DNA of 64,000 nucleotides from Roseburia lenta. GTDB taxonomy: Bacteria; Bacillota; Clostridia; Lachnospirales; Lachnospiraceae. The notes beneath the pieces are model-generated. The model did no database searches, was not told the DNA's origin, and was given only the letters and a program-made list of their open reading frames with translations. A program made the position numbers and the translations under genes. Numbering within the stretch: position 1 is the first letter of the stretch; every line of letters starts with the position of its first letter. Of this stretch, positions 17,292 to 25,752 are shown piece by piece. Where the stretch lies: positions 496,001-560,000 of the forward strand of contig NZ_JACOPG010000001.1 of the NCBI RefSeq assembly GCF_014287435.1, given 5' to 3'.

Positions 17292-18695
17292 TTATGCCTG
17301 CTTTTTCGCCTCTAATTCCTGGGTGATCTCTTCCAGTTTCTCATCGGTCAACTTGTAATTCTTCTTATATACGATATAACCGATGATCAGAACAACGATC
17401 GGAAGCAGGGTCATACAGCCACGGAGTCCTACTCTCTGACCGCTGGCAAGTTGTGTCAGTGTACCGGTTTCATTCTTCTTGATGTTAAATACGGCAAGAA
17501 CGATAGATGCTACCAATGCTGACAGACCGGATGCTAATTTTACAACGAATGTCTGCATAGAAAAGATAACGGATTCATCTCTACGATCATTCTTTAACTC
17601 ACCGTAATCCACTGTGTTTGCAAGGAAGATCGTGATAATGACATTCAACATACCGATGGCAGCCATGATAAGGAATGCCGGGATCAGTAACAGATATACA
17701 TTGCTGGATCCGCTTGCAGAAATTCCAAGGATGATCACGTAACCTGCAAGTGCCATAGCAAAACTCAGTGTAAAGATCTTCATTGTGTTCATGAACTTAC
17801 GGAACAATGGGAAGAGGATCATCATTGCCAGGATCTGGAATGCTCCACCACAGGTATTGAACAATGTATAGTTTGCTTCCCAGTTTGCCGGGCTGAAATC
17901 ATACTTAAAGAAGTAGATCAAAAGATTCTGGGTAATGTAAAGTGCCGTGTTGATCATAACGATCGCAACAACGACGGTCATTGCCTGATCGTTCTGGATC
18001 AGAGCCTTGAACATATCTTTAACAGATGCGGACTGCATTTCTACAGAGGACTTTTCCTTGATCGTCACACAGGTAATCGTGATGAATACAACAAACAGGA
18101 CTGCAACGATAAGTGCCATGTACTTGTAACCTACCTGCTCATAATTTGCATCTGTACCAAAAGCATGACCAAGGGCAGATACTGCCATAACTGTCACGAT
18201 AGAGATCAATGCGGAACCAACACCGGCGCAAGATCTTGCGAGTGCTGATAAACCTTCACGTTCCTTTCCTGCTTCGGTGAAAGCCGGGATCATAGACCAG
18301 TAAGGAATATCCATCATGGTGTATGTCATTCCCCATAAGATATATGTAACGGCTGCATATGCTACGAGTCCACCACCATTCAATGCAGGCGGTGCTGCAA
18401 ACATCAGATATAGCATGATGGCATTGGTAAGGGTTCCGATCATCAGCCACGGACGGAATTTGCCCCATTTTGTTTTGGTCTTTGCAACGATAACGCCCAT
18501 GATCGGATCGTTAAAGGCATCAAACACACGAGCCACCAGCAAAATGATACCCATGGCAATGGCACTTACGCCCATGATATCCTGATAGTAATAAAGGATA
18601 TAAGCCGCGGACAGCATATAGACCATGTCTTTTCCAACGGCACCGATACCGTAAGCAAATTTCTCTTTGCCATTCAAGTTCTTCTTTTCTTCCAT
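17292..18695 (-). CDS. GPH family sugar:cation symporter (MelB-like)
   Basis: A 467-residue twelve-helix transporter of the glycoside-pentoside-hexuronide family. Signatures: EKFAYGIGAVGKDMVY at the N-terminus, ARVFDAFNDPIMG (the cation/sugar site aspartates) around residues 55-67, KTKTKWGKFRPW, and a central loop. Family members import melibiose, lactose or raffinose-type galactosides, or glucuronides, coupled to H+ or Na+. The position between the GT-B-like gene and an alpha-galactosidase supports galactoside import. Both alpha- and beta-linked substrates are plausible since the operon encodes both hydrolases. Confidence 0.92.
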   Translation of the reverse strand: MEEKKNLNGKEKFAYGIGAVGKDMVYMLSAAYILYYYQDIMGVSAIAMGIILLVARVFDAFNDPIMGVIVAKTKTKWGKFRPWLMIGTLTNAIMLYLMFAAPPALNGGGLVAYAAVTYILWGMTYTMMDIPYWSMIPAFTEAGKEREGLSALARSCAGVGSALISIVTVMAVSALGHAFGTDANYEQVGYKYMALIVAVLFVVFITITCVTIKEKSSVEMQSASVKDMFKALIQNDQAMTVVVAIVMINTALYITQNLLIYFFKYDFSPANWEANYTLFNTCGGAFQILAMMILFPLFRKFMNTMKIFTLSFAMALAGYVIILGISASGSSNVYLLLIPAFLIMAAIGMLNVIITIFLANTVDYGELKNDRRDESVIFSMQTFVVKLASGLSALVASIVLAVFNIKKNETGTLTQLASGQRVGLRGCMTLLPIVVLIIGYIVYKKNYKLTDEKLEEITQELEAKKQA

Positions 18696-18725
18696 TTTAG
18701 AAAACCTCCTTAAAAACCCCTTTGA

Positions 18726-20195
18726 TTATTTATTCTTCTCTTTTAAGCCCATAGCGATCTCTACTACTTTATATGCACCGTCATAAAGACCAACGGACTT
18801 GTTCAACCTGATACTGTCGCACATTTCTCCCAGCAGTTTGTCATCCTTCATAAAGATGTCGATCATCTGCAAAGTATGTGGGATATCGCGACATTCGAGT
18901 GTTCCGTCACCCATCTCTGCAGAATGGATAGCTCCCCACATTTCATGCTTTCCGACACGCTTGATAAAAAGTTTTGGCACCGGATAAAAAGCAAGTTCAC
19001 TTGGCTTTGTCACAAGCACATCCGCACTGCGCATCAAAAGGTTGGTGCAATATACGGCTTCAAAAATGTTTTCATGATAGAAAGCATGGATGCCTGTCAC
19101 CTCACCGGTCAGTGCCTCTTCTGCAAACTTTGTTGTTGCCTCAAACTCATTAAAGTGCTCGGTTGCCACGCCTGCCATTTCCGGGATATCCTTGGAAAGA
19201 TCATCCCAGACATTCTTGTAATCTCCGACATTGACATAAAGGGCTGCCTTGTTGTCCTTGATCATCGGAAGCAGATATTTGATAATGGCTGCAAAGATCT
19301 CTTTCTGTGCGCCTGCACCACCGATGGTAAGAAGAAAACGCATTGGTGCTCCCTTTGCCTTTCTTGCCATTCTCGCATCGCAATCTGCCTCGATATTCGA
19401 TACCAGTTCATGATCGATATAATGTCCGGTGTAGACCAGATCTTCATTTGGCATCTCCTTGCAGACCTCATCGCCGTTCATGCCGTTACAGATAAGGTAG
19501 CCCATGTAAGCATTTTTACACTGGATGGTATGTACACTTCCCTCTGCGAAATGCAGTGCCATTGGCCAATTGTCAGGAATGGCATTGACAACGTTTTTCA
19601 TGCCTGCATGAATGGCTGCCTGTGCCGGCCATACGTGTGTACCGATCACCGGGATATCCTTTGGCACATTGCGGTAAACCGGAGCCATCAGTTCTGCATT
19701 CTTCTGATCGGATGCATTGTACTTCAACTGACGGAAGGTCTCATAGTTGGTCGGCTCCCAGACCAGTTTGTTAAAGAGTGCATTTTTTGAAAGACGTGAT
19801 CCCAAAGAATAGAGATCGTTCTGTGCACTGATCACCTTGGTACAGGTGGTCTGTGGATAGCCGTTGAGATCCATCCAGTACGGGGTATATCCCATAGCTT
19901 TTGCAGCGGATGCCATTGCCATAGAAATACGGTAATGGCCGAATCCCATACGGATATTCCCAACAATGATACCCTTTTCATGATCAAATTCTTCAGGGCT
20001 GTCCCCCTCTTTTAAAAGGATGTCATAGACACCAAGTGAATCGCCGATATGCTCATTCTTCTGAATGTAGATTGGGTAATCTACATTGGAGTCATCTCCA
20101 AACTTCTTGATAAACTTTTTCTTAGATTTAACAGCGCTCTTGTAAACCTTGTCGCTCATGACATTGCCAAAGATTACTTTTGATTTTTCTTCCAT
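18726..20195 (-). CDS. GT-B-like protein of unknown function in the galactoside operon
   Basis: A 489-residue cytoplasmic protein that I cannot place in a named family. The segment GIIVGNIRMGFGHYRISMAMASAAKAMGY-like motif near residues 75-100 (short form: MGFGHYRISMAMASA) resembles the N-terminal glycine/histidine loop of MGDG-synthase/UgtP/MurG GT-B enzymes (GxGHxxxA), and a later FLLTIGGAGAQKE (~290) resembles the nucleotide-sugar half. LMRSADVLVTKPSELAFYP (~410) mimics the GT-B donor-site motif with a conserved P-S/G-E. No transmembrane segment. It sits 1 bp after the GH2 gene and before the GPH transporter, so it is co-expressed with sugar uptake. A glycosyltransferase or phosphorylase role is inference. 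Confidence 0.65.
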   Translation of the reverse strand: MEEKSKVIFGNVMSDKVYKSAVKSKKKFIKKFGDDSNVDYPIYIQKNEHIGDSLGVYDILLKEGDSPEEFDHEKGIIVGNIRMGFGHYRISMAMASAAKAMGYTPYWMDLNGYPQTTCTKVISAQNDLYSLGSRLSKNALFNKLVWEPTNYETFRQLKYNASDQKNAELMAPVYRNVPKDIPVIGTHVWPAQAAIHAGMKNVVNAIPDNWPMALHFAEGSVHTIQCKNAYMGYLICNGMNGDEVCKEMPNEDLVYTGHYIDHELVSNIEADCDARMARKAKGAPMRFLLTIGGAGAQKEIFAAIIKYLLPMIKDNKAALYVNVGDYKNVWDDLSKDIPEMAGVATEHFNEFEATTKFAEEALTGEVTGIHAFYHENIFEAVYCTNLLMRSADVLVTKPSELAFYPVPKLFIKRVGKHEMWGAIHSAEMGDGTLECRDIPHTLQMIDIFMKDDKLLGEMCDSIRLNKSVGLYDGAYKVVEIAMGLKEKNK

Positions 20196-20196
20196 A

Positions 20197-22641
20197 TTAA
20201 TTATCCTCCCTTGTGCTTTGCACTTCTAATTTGATCGTGACCGGATCCAAGCCTGCACACGCTATCGTGACAGATGCTTCTCCCGGCTCCCCCATGGATT
20301 TTATATAAAGCCCTGTGGCTCCTCCGCGAAGTGGCACTGCATTTGGACCGATCAGTTCGACCGGACCGCTTATTGTGACAGAAAGTGATTCCTGCATATA
20401 ATAAAGTTGATTGCCATATTCATCGACGGCTCGCACGCGCGCCTCTATGACATCATAGGTAATATCTTCCACCAGTGTCGTTGCCGACAGGCTAACCGCC
20501 AAAGATGCTTTTTTCATCGGTGTCTTGATCAGAGAACGGACAACCTTGCCATCCTTGATCGCGTCAAAGCGATACTGCTTGGACTCGCCTCCCCAATCGC
20601 CTACATATTTATTGTAAAGACCTACCGCATCGTTTGGGTTCATATGGTAGATACAAATCAACTGAAAAGCATTCCAGACAAGTTTTGGTGTGATCTGCAT
20701 ACCATGCATTGCCACATGGTTCATACAATCCTTGACGATCTTTGCCTGTCTCTTGGAATAGCCTTCTTCTTTTGCAATGGCATCCCCCACATAATCATTG
20801 ATCAGGATCGGTCCATGTTTTAAATTCTGATACTTAGAATCACTCTGTTTGTATTCCTTGATCAGGATGTTGTTCTTATACATCCGTACACTGTCTGCAT
20901 TGGAGATCAGATAGGTATCGCCCCGGTTACAAGCCGGATGCTCGCCGATATCCATAGTCGATGACAGTTCCAAGACCGGATTCCTGTCTTCTTGGCTTGC
21001 ATAAACAGCAGCTGCCGGTTTTGGATTTCGGAACATATCCAAAACGCCGTGATAACAAATGCGGTCTCCGCTGCCAAAGTCCTTGTGGGTGTTGTAGTCA
21101 AACATGCACCAGCCAAAGGAACCTGCGATATCTTCCTGTCCTGCAACAGCATCGAGGACATTTGCATGGCGGATCATATGCTCGCGTCTGTGTTCTTCCC
21201 AATCAAACATCTTGGTCGGATACATGTGTCCGTTGTACTCTGTGATCAGATAAGGCTTTTCTACATCGGAAGTGACCTTTTCCTTTGGTTCACAACCGGC
21301 ATTGGCACCACTGTGGACAAAATCGTTGTAGGTGTAAACGTCTTCCAGAAGATGACTCTTTTTCATAGCACGGACACCGCCGGTCTGTCTCGTATCATCC
21401 AAGGCATGTGCCGTGGCATTGGTTCTCTCGTAAAAAGCATCATTGTCCTGCGACTCGTTGATGCGCACGCCCCAAAGGATAATGGACGGATGATTGCGAT
21501 ACTGCACGATCATGTCTTTGATATTTTCCACTGCCTGATCCTGCCAAGCCTGACCACCGATATGCTGCCAGCCCGGCATTTCCGTAAAGACTAAAAGTCC
21601 CAGTCTGTCGCAGGCATCCATAAAGTAGTGCGACTGCGGATAGTGTGATGTACGCACGGCATTGACGGCAAGTTCTTCCTTTAAAATCTTGGCATCCAGC
21701 CGCTGCATGGATTCCGGCATAGCATATCCGACATAGGCATAAGACTGGTGGCGGTTGAGACCACGGATCCTGACCTTTCTGCCATTTAGGTAAAAGCCGT
21801 CTTTTCGAAACAGGGCTTCCCGAAATCCGACCGTCACCCTCTTTTCATCCACGACCTGTCCCTGGTAGAGCAACTGGGTGGTCACCTCATAGACCTTTGG
21901 GCTTTCAATATCCCAGAGCATGACATCCGCAACTGGTGTGCTAAAGGATGTCGTTGCGATCGGGGCTTCCAAAACGACCTGATCATCCACGATCTGACGG
22001 ATACCGACCTGACCGGCACTGATCGCTTCCTGTGCTTTGACCGAGTAAGTAACTTCCGATGCCAAGATACCGGATACCTGCATCTGTGCGATTGCCTTGG
22101 CATCCATACCCTTGGTCGTTACAGTCTCTGCAAACTTTGGTTTTAAGAAAATATCTTCTATATAAATAGAATTCTTTACTTCCAGATAAACGTCACGATA
22201 AATACCGCCATAGGTCATATAGTCGATCACAAATCCAAACGGCGGCTGATCCAATGTCTCATTGGAGTCTACCCGCACCGTCAAAAGATTGTCGGCACCA
22301 TAATTCAAGGCTTCTGATATATCGATCGTAAAGGCGGTGTAGCCACAATGGTGTTCTGCCATCTTTTTGCCATTGACATAAACCTCTGCCTCATGTCCTA
22401 CCGCCTCAAAAGTCAAAAGCAGGCGTTTGCCCTGCCAGCCTTCCGGTGCGTATAAGATCTTTTGATAGCAGGATACCATCTGATAGGTATGCTCATCAAA
22501 ATAATGATAAGGTGTTTCCTTACAGGTGTGTGGCAGAGAAACGGTCTGTGCCAGGGAAACATCCATGGTATCGACGATCATGTCTTCTGTAAATTCTTCG
22601 GTAAAAAACCAATCCCTCATCAAATAGATGCGATCTTTCAT
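20197..22641 (-). CDS. Glycoside hydrolase family 2 (beta-galactosidase or related)
   Basis: An 814-residue intracellular GH2 enzyme. Domains in order: sugar-binding jelly roll (~1-170), immunoglobulin-like domain (~170-280), TIM barrel with VRTSHYPQSHYFMDACDRLGL, the acid/base in LWGVRINES (~residue 392) and nucleophile in LITEYNGH (~466), then two C-terminal beta-sandwich domains (~600-814). The start is the ATG at 22641, which has AGAGGATGG upstream; an in-frame ATG at 22683 overlaps the TetR gene and lacks a ribosome site. Substrate could be beta-galactoside or beta-glucuronide; the galactose setting favours the former. Confidence 0.9.
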   Translation of the reverse strand: MKDRIYLMRDWFFTEEFTEDMIVDTMDVSLAQTVSLPHTCKETPYHYFDEHTYQMVSCYQKILYAPEGWQGKRLLLTFEAVGHEAEVYVNGKKMAEHHCGYTAFTIDISEALNYGADNLLTVRVDSNETLDQPPFGFVIDYMTYGGIYRDVYLEVKNSIYIEDIFLKPKFAETVTTKGMDAKAIAQMQVSGILASEVTYSVKAQEAISAGQVGIRQIVDDQVVLEAPIATTSFSTPVADVMLWDIESPKVYEVTTQLLYQGQVVDEKRVTVGFREALFRKDGFYLNGRKVRIRGLNRHQSYAYVGYAMPESMQRLDAKILKEELAVNAVRTSHYPQSHYFMDACDRLGLLVFTEMPGWQHIGGQAWQDQAVENIKDMIVQYRNHPSIILWGVRINESQDNDAFYERTNATAHALDDTRQTGGVRAMKKSHLLEDVYTYNDFVHSGANAGCEPKEKVTSDVEKPYLITEYNGHMYPTKMFDWEEHRREHMIRHANVLDAVAGQEDIAGSFGWCMFDYNTHKDFGSGDRICYHGVLDMFRNPKPAAAVYASQEDRNPVLELSSTMDIGEHPACNRGDTYLISNADSVRMYKNNILIKEYKQSDSKYQNLKHGPILINDYVGDAIAKEEGYSKRQAKIVKDCMNHVAMHGMQITPKLVWNAFQLICIYHMNPNDAVGLYNKYVGDWGGESKQYRFDAIKDGKVVRSLIKTPMKKASLAVSLSATTLVEDITYDVIEARVRAVDEYGNQLYYMQESLSVTISGPVELIGPNAVPLRGGATGLYIKSMGEPGEASVTIACAGLDPVTIKLEVQSTREDN

Positions 22642-22657
22642 ATTTGCCATCCTCTTT

Positions 22658-23215
22658 CTATCTGTGTACCACAATTCCATCAACCATAATGGTCACAAGT
22701 TCTTCTAATGCCTGCATGTAGTCGATTTCCTCGCGTTCAAGTTCGTCTCCCATAATGAAGCGCTCTACCGCAGACTCAAATACCAACTGGAAAACCCGGA
22801 AATCGACCGAACGGATCAAGCCTTCCTCTACGCCTTGTTCCAATAGGCGGTTGGTCATCTCCCATCCGCTCTCCAAACGCTGTCTGACGCGTTCATAGAC
22901 TTCCGGGTGCTTATCCCGCAAAACATAAAACTGGGTGAAATCAAAATCCGTATAATTCTCCGGCATCACACCTAAGATCTTGCGAATCTTCTGTAAGAGG
23001 GATAAGTGCTTATCCTCCATGACCAAAGCTTCGCTTTCCTTAATATAATCAAAGACGTAATCGACCATTGCTATCAAAAGTTCGTTCTTGTCTCGAAAAA
23101 CGGTATAGATCGTTTTCTTGCTCATGCCGAGTTCCGATGCCAACTCGTCCATGGTAAATTTGACCCCCTGCTTTTCTACAATATGTAAAGCGCCTTCTAT
23201 AATACGTTTCTCCAT
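22658..23215 (-). CDS. TetR family transcriptional regulator of the galactoside operon
   Basis: A 185-residue TetR-type regulator. The N-terminal HTH (residues ~1-50) reads EGALHIVEKQGVKFTMDELASELGMSKKTIYTVFRDKNELLIA, of which MDELASELGMSKKTIYTVF is the DNA-recognition core; the rest is a helical ligand-binding domain. GGGAGG precedes the ATG at 23215. It is the first gene of the operon; GH2 starts 16 bp after its stop. The 36-bp palindrome immediately upstream is the likely autoregulatory operator. Inducer unknown, presumably a galactoside or a derivative (inference). Confidence 0.9.
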   Translation of the reverse strand: MEKRIIEGALHIVEKQGVKFTMDELASELGMSKKTIYTVFRDKNELLIAMVDYVFDYIKESEALVMEDKHLSLLQKIRKILGVMPENYTDFDFTQFYVLRDKHPEVYERVRQRLESGWEMTNRLLEQGVEEGLIRSVDFRVFQLVFESAVERFIMGDELEREEIDYMQALEELVTIMVDGIVVHR

Positions 23216-23240
23216 CCCGCGTCCTCCCTTTTCCTCTTTA

Positions 23241-23276
23241 GGAAACCAGAAAACTAAAATCAGTTTCTTCGTTTCC
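23241..23276. promoter_or_regulatory. 36-bp palindromic operator of the galactoside operon
   Basis: The outer arms GGAAAC (23241-23246) and GTTTCC (23271-23276) are perfect; the inner arms AGAAAACTA and CAGTTTCTTC pair with few mismatches. It lies between the -10 element and the TetR start codon, a repressor position. A related sequence precedes galT at 25698-25729. Confidence 0.75.
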
Positions 23277-23279
23277 TAT

Positions 23280-23308
23280 ATTGTAACACCGGTCTGCTCC
23301 TGCCGCAA
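23280..23308 (-). promoter_or_regulatory. Promoter of the TetR/galactoside operon
   Basis: Minus strand TTGCGG (23308-23303), 17-bp spacer, TACAAT (23285-23280). The operator palindrome begins 3 bp downstream, overlapping the transcription start. The remaining gap, 23310-23560, is very AT-rich without a recognisable gene. Confidence 0.65.
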
Positions 23309-23564
23309 CATAGCATATATTACAAATTTAACGCCCCTTTTTTGGCAATTATTTCAAAGAATAAATTTTTATGCAAAATGTACGAATTCCTCGTTTTCTT
23401 TTTCACAGCCTTTCCGGTTTTCGTATCTATTATTGTGTTTATGCACAATTTATGCACTACTATATTGTGCATTTTTACCACAGTGATTTTTCCCCCACTT
23501 GTTATCTTGCTTGTAAACGCTCCTATTTTTATGCACATTACACAATTTTAACATAAAGTTTTTG

Positions 23565-23593
23565 TTGACATTACCTATAGACGGTGCTATAGT
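23565..23593 (+). promoter_or_regulatory. Promoter of the tandem micro-protein genes
   Basis: TTGACA at 23565-23570, exactly 17 bp, TATAGT at 23588-23593. A short hairpin CAAAGG/CCTTTG follows in the leader (about 23602-23619). The first small gene starts 57 bp downstream. Confidence 0.8.
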
Positions 23594-23649
23594 AAGGTCA
23601 TCAAAGGAAAGCACCTTTGAAAAAGAAAAAACGAAAGGAGAGAAAAGAT

Positions 23650-23772
23650 ATGTATAACGAATTTGATGCATTCGGTGAATTGTTCAGCCAGTACAACACA
23701 TACGCTAACAAAACAAGCGCAAATGGTCAGAAGCCAGTTTCACTCTTAAAATTTGCTTTAGGACAGTTCTAA
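23650..23772 (+). CDS. Micro-protein A of a tandem paralogous pair, 40 aa
   Basis: ATG at 23650, TAA at 23770-23772, with GAAAGGAG upstream. The peptide starts MYNEFDAFGELFSQYN and ends SLLKFALGQF. Its last 33 residues align without gaps to the neighbouring peptide at 23841, sharing the pattern G, then Y-N-x-Y, N-G, V-S-x-x-K-x-A-x-G. No signal peptide or transmembrane helix; the aromatic, amphipathic character suggests a small helical protein. It has a near-consensus promoter, so expression could be high. No family recognised and no function assigned. It is located between the galactoside operon and galT but on the opposite strand. Confidence 0.75.
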   Translation: MYNEFDAFGELFSQYNTYANKTSANGQKPVSLLKFALGQF

Positions 23773-23840
23773 GAGATACGAAAAGTTACAGTATGATTTG
23801 ATTCAATTTTAAAAGCATGATTTGAAAGGAGATATGAATT

Positions 23841-23960
23841 ATGGAATTCTCAAATAGTCTTGGATATGTAGTTTACAATTACAATAAGTATGTAGAGGCA
23901 CAGGAAAAGAACGGCGAAGATGCAGTATCATTCTTCAAGTATGCTTTTGGTAATATGTAA
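23841..23960 (+). CDS. Micro-protein B of a tandem paralogous pair, 39 aa
   Basis: ATG at 23841, TAA at 23958-23960, preceded by GAAAGGAG. The peptide begins MEFSNSLGYVVYNYNKY and ends VSFFKYAFGNM. The gapless match with the peptide at 23650 (11 identical of 33 positions by my count, plus conservative changes) shows the two arose by duplication. The pair has survived divergence at the protein level while keeping length and the C-terminal V-S-aromatic-K-A-G motif, which argues that both are translated. The transcript ends at a hairpin terminator about 65 bp downstream. Function unknown. Confidence 0.75.
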   Translation: MEFSNSLGYVVYNYNKYVEAQEKNGEDAVSFFKYAFGNM

Positions 23961-24023
23961 TTTACCAAAAGCACCTACTTTAGAAAACAATCGGCGCAAG
24001 CCGTTCATCTGATAAACCTAAGA

Positions 24024-24052
24024 AGACCCGGCAGATCGCCAGGTCTATTTTT
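24024..24052 (+). terminator. Terminator of the micro-protein operon
   Basis: AGACCCGGC, loop AGAT, then CGCCAGGTCT with one mismatch, followed by ATTTTTG. A smaller CGGC-GCAA-GCCG tetraloop hairpin lies just upstream near 23992-24003. Confidence 0.75.
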
Positions 24053-24058
24053 GTGCGT

Positions 24059-24106
24059 AAAAAGTGCGTGAGGGACGTTCCTTTTGCCACAAGGAGTGTC
24101 CCTCAC
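24059..24106 (-). terminator. Terminator of galT
   Basis: Leftward, GTGAGGGAC (24106-24098) pairs with GTCCCTCAC (24076-24068), with additional ACTCCTT/AAGGAAC pairing inside, then GCACTTTTT. It begins 7 bp beyond the galT stop codon. Confidence 0.85.
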
Positions 24107-24112
24107 TCTATC

Positions 24113-25615
24113 CTAAAGAACAGCAATAAATCTACGGAATTCTTCCAGTCCTTTTTCATCACATTTGAAGACACCGGCATCTTCCAGAACCTGACAGAAG
24201 ACCTTGCCAACTTCCTGTTCCAAAATGCCATCAACATTGGTCGCATCAATATTAATGCCCTGCTTCTCATATGCGGCAGTAAATTCATCTACCCAGTCTG
24301 CATGCTTTTTCAAGGTCTCATCTGCACGGATATCCTTACCATTTACGATCGCATCCGCAAGGGCTTCCATCTCCCCTTTCAGACGGGAAGGAAGTACAGC
24401 AAGACCCATGACTTCGATCAGACCGATATTTTCCTTTTTGATATGGTGCAACTTGGCATGAGGATGATAAACCCCAAGCGGATGTTCCTCTGTCGTAATG
24501 TTATTGCGCAGAGCCAGATCCAGTTCAAACATATCACCGCGTTTTCTGGCGATCGGTGTGATCGTATTATGTAACTCTCCGTCAGTCTCGGCAAAAATGA
24601 AAGCATCTTCGTCAGTATAAGTTCTCCAGCATCCCAAGATATGATCTGCCAGATCAATGATACGCTTTTCATCCTTGCAGGAAAGCCGGATCACGGAAAG
24701 CGGCCATTTCACAATGCCTGCCTTGACATCTTCAAAACCTTTTACCATAAATTCTTCAATGATCGGTGCCTTTTCCATAGCAAAGGTATAGTGACCGCCC
24801 TGGAAATGGTCATGGCTGAGAATGGATCCGCCTACGATCGGCAGGTCTGCATTGGAGCCCAAGAAGTAATGTGGAAATGTCTTTACAAAATCAAACAATT
24901 TCACAAAAGTCGCACGCTCAATCTTCATCGGTGTATGCTGACCGTTGAAAACGATGCAGTGCTCATTGTAATACACGTATGGAGAATACTGGAATCCCCA
25001 TCTGCTGCCGTTCATAGTCAGCGGGATGATACGGTGGTTCTCTCTGGCAGGATGATTGGCGCGTCCTGCATATCCCTCATTTTCTATGCAAAGCAGGCAC
25101 TTGGGATAAGCAGACTGCTTGGCATTCTTAGCTGCCGCGATCGCCTTTGGATCCTTTTCCGGCTTGGAAAGATTGATGGTGATATCCAGAGTGCCGTACT
25201 TGGTATCCACGGTCCACTTCTTATCTTTCTTTACACGGTAACGACGGATATAATCACTGTCCTGGCTGAGTTTAAAGAAATAGTCGGTGGCTGCCTGTGG
25301 TGACTTTTTGTATTCTTCGGCAAATTTTGCCTGCACAGTCGCCGGACGTGGCATCAGACAATTCATCAGACGTGTATCAAAAAGGTCGCGGTAAACAACG
25401 CTATCCTCGATCAGTCCCTTTTCTACTGCCGCATCCAGAAGATCTTTTAAGACATCCTCCAATACAATGTCAGACAGATCACAATCCGGATCCGTGTACT
25501 CATCCTCCTTCATGACATCCAAAAGCAGGTTGGTCGTGTAAATGCGCTCGCACTCCGGGGTCAATCCTGTGTTGATGCCGTATTGTACCAACTTTTTAAT
25601 ACTTTCTTGTAACAT
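24113..25615 (-). CDS. galT: UDP-glucose--hexose-1-phosphate uridylyltransferase, type 2
   Basis: Leloir-pathway enzyme converting galactose-1-phosphate plus UDP-glucose to UDP-galactose plus glucose-1-phosphate. At 500 residues it is the Gram-positive GalT2 type. Seen: CLMPRPATV, KCLLCIENEGYAGR (metal-binding region), the active-site motif SHDHFQGGH (~residues 266-274), and LGVYHPHAKLHHIKKENIG in the C-terminal part. The ATG at 25615 follows AAGGAGGAGG. It forms a single-gene unit with its own terminator; upstream lies a half-site-rich sequence like the TetR operator of the galactoside operon, implying co-regulation. No galK or galE is in this window. Confidence 0.96.
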   Translation of the reverse strand: MLQESIKKLVQYGINTGLTPECERIYTTNLLLDVMKEDEYTDPDCDLSDIVLEDVLKDLLDAAVEKGLIEDSVVYRDLFDTRLMNCLMPRPATVQAKFAEEYKKSPQAATDYFFKLSQDSDYIRRYRVKKDKKWTVDTKYGTLDITINLSKPEKDPKAIAAAKNAKQSAYPKCLLCIENEGYAGRANHPARENHRIIPLTMNGSRWGFQYSPYVYYNEHCIVFNGQHTPMKIERATFVKLFDFVKTFPHYFLGSNADLPIVGGSILSHDHFQGGHYTFAMEKAPIIEEFMVKGFEDVKAGIVKWPLSVIRLSCKDEKRIIDLADHILGCWRTYTDEDAFIFAETDGELHNTITPIARKRGDMFELDLALRNNITTEEHPLGVYHPHAKLHHIKKENIGLIEVMGLAVLPSRLKGEMEALADAIVNGKDIRADETLKKHADWVDEFTAAYEKQGINIDATNVDGILEQEVGKVFCQVLEDAGVFKCDEKGLEEFRRFIAVL

Positions 25616-25697
25616 ATTTATTCCTCCTCCTTTTTATTGCTTAGATAACAATGTATTTTGACGTGTATTGGGTAAATTAGATTACTTTATGATTGCC

Positions 25698-25729
25698 AAC
25701 AAGAAACTAAATCCTAAAATTTCGTTTCC
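25698..25729. promoter_or_regulatory. TetR-operator-like site upstream of galT
   Basis: Read leftward, it has GGAAACGAA, 10 bp, TTTAGTTT.. TTGTT. The same GGAAACGAA and TTTAGTTT blocks occur at the same spacing in the operator at 23241-23276. It lies upstream of or over a weak candidate promoter (TTGTTG, 17 bp, TAATTT). The gap 25616-25752 holds nothing else recognisable. Confidence 0.55.
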
Positions 25730-25752
25730 ATATGCTTAACTATACTTAAATC

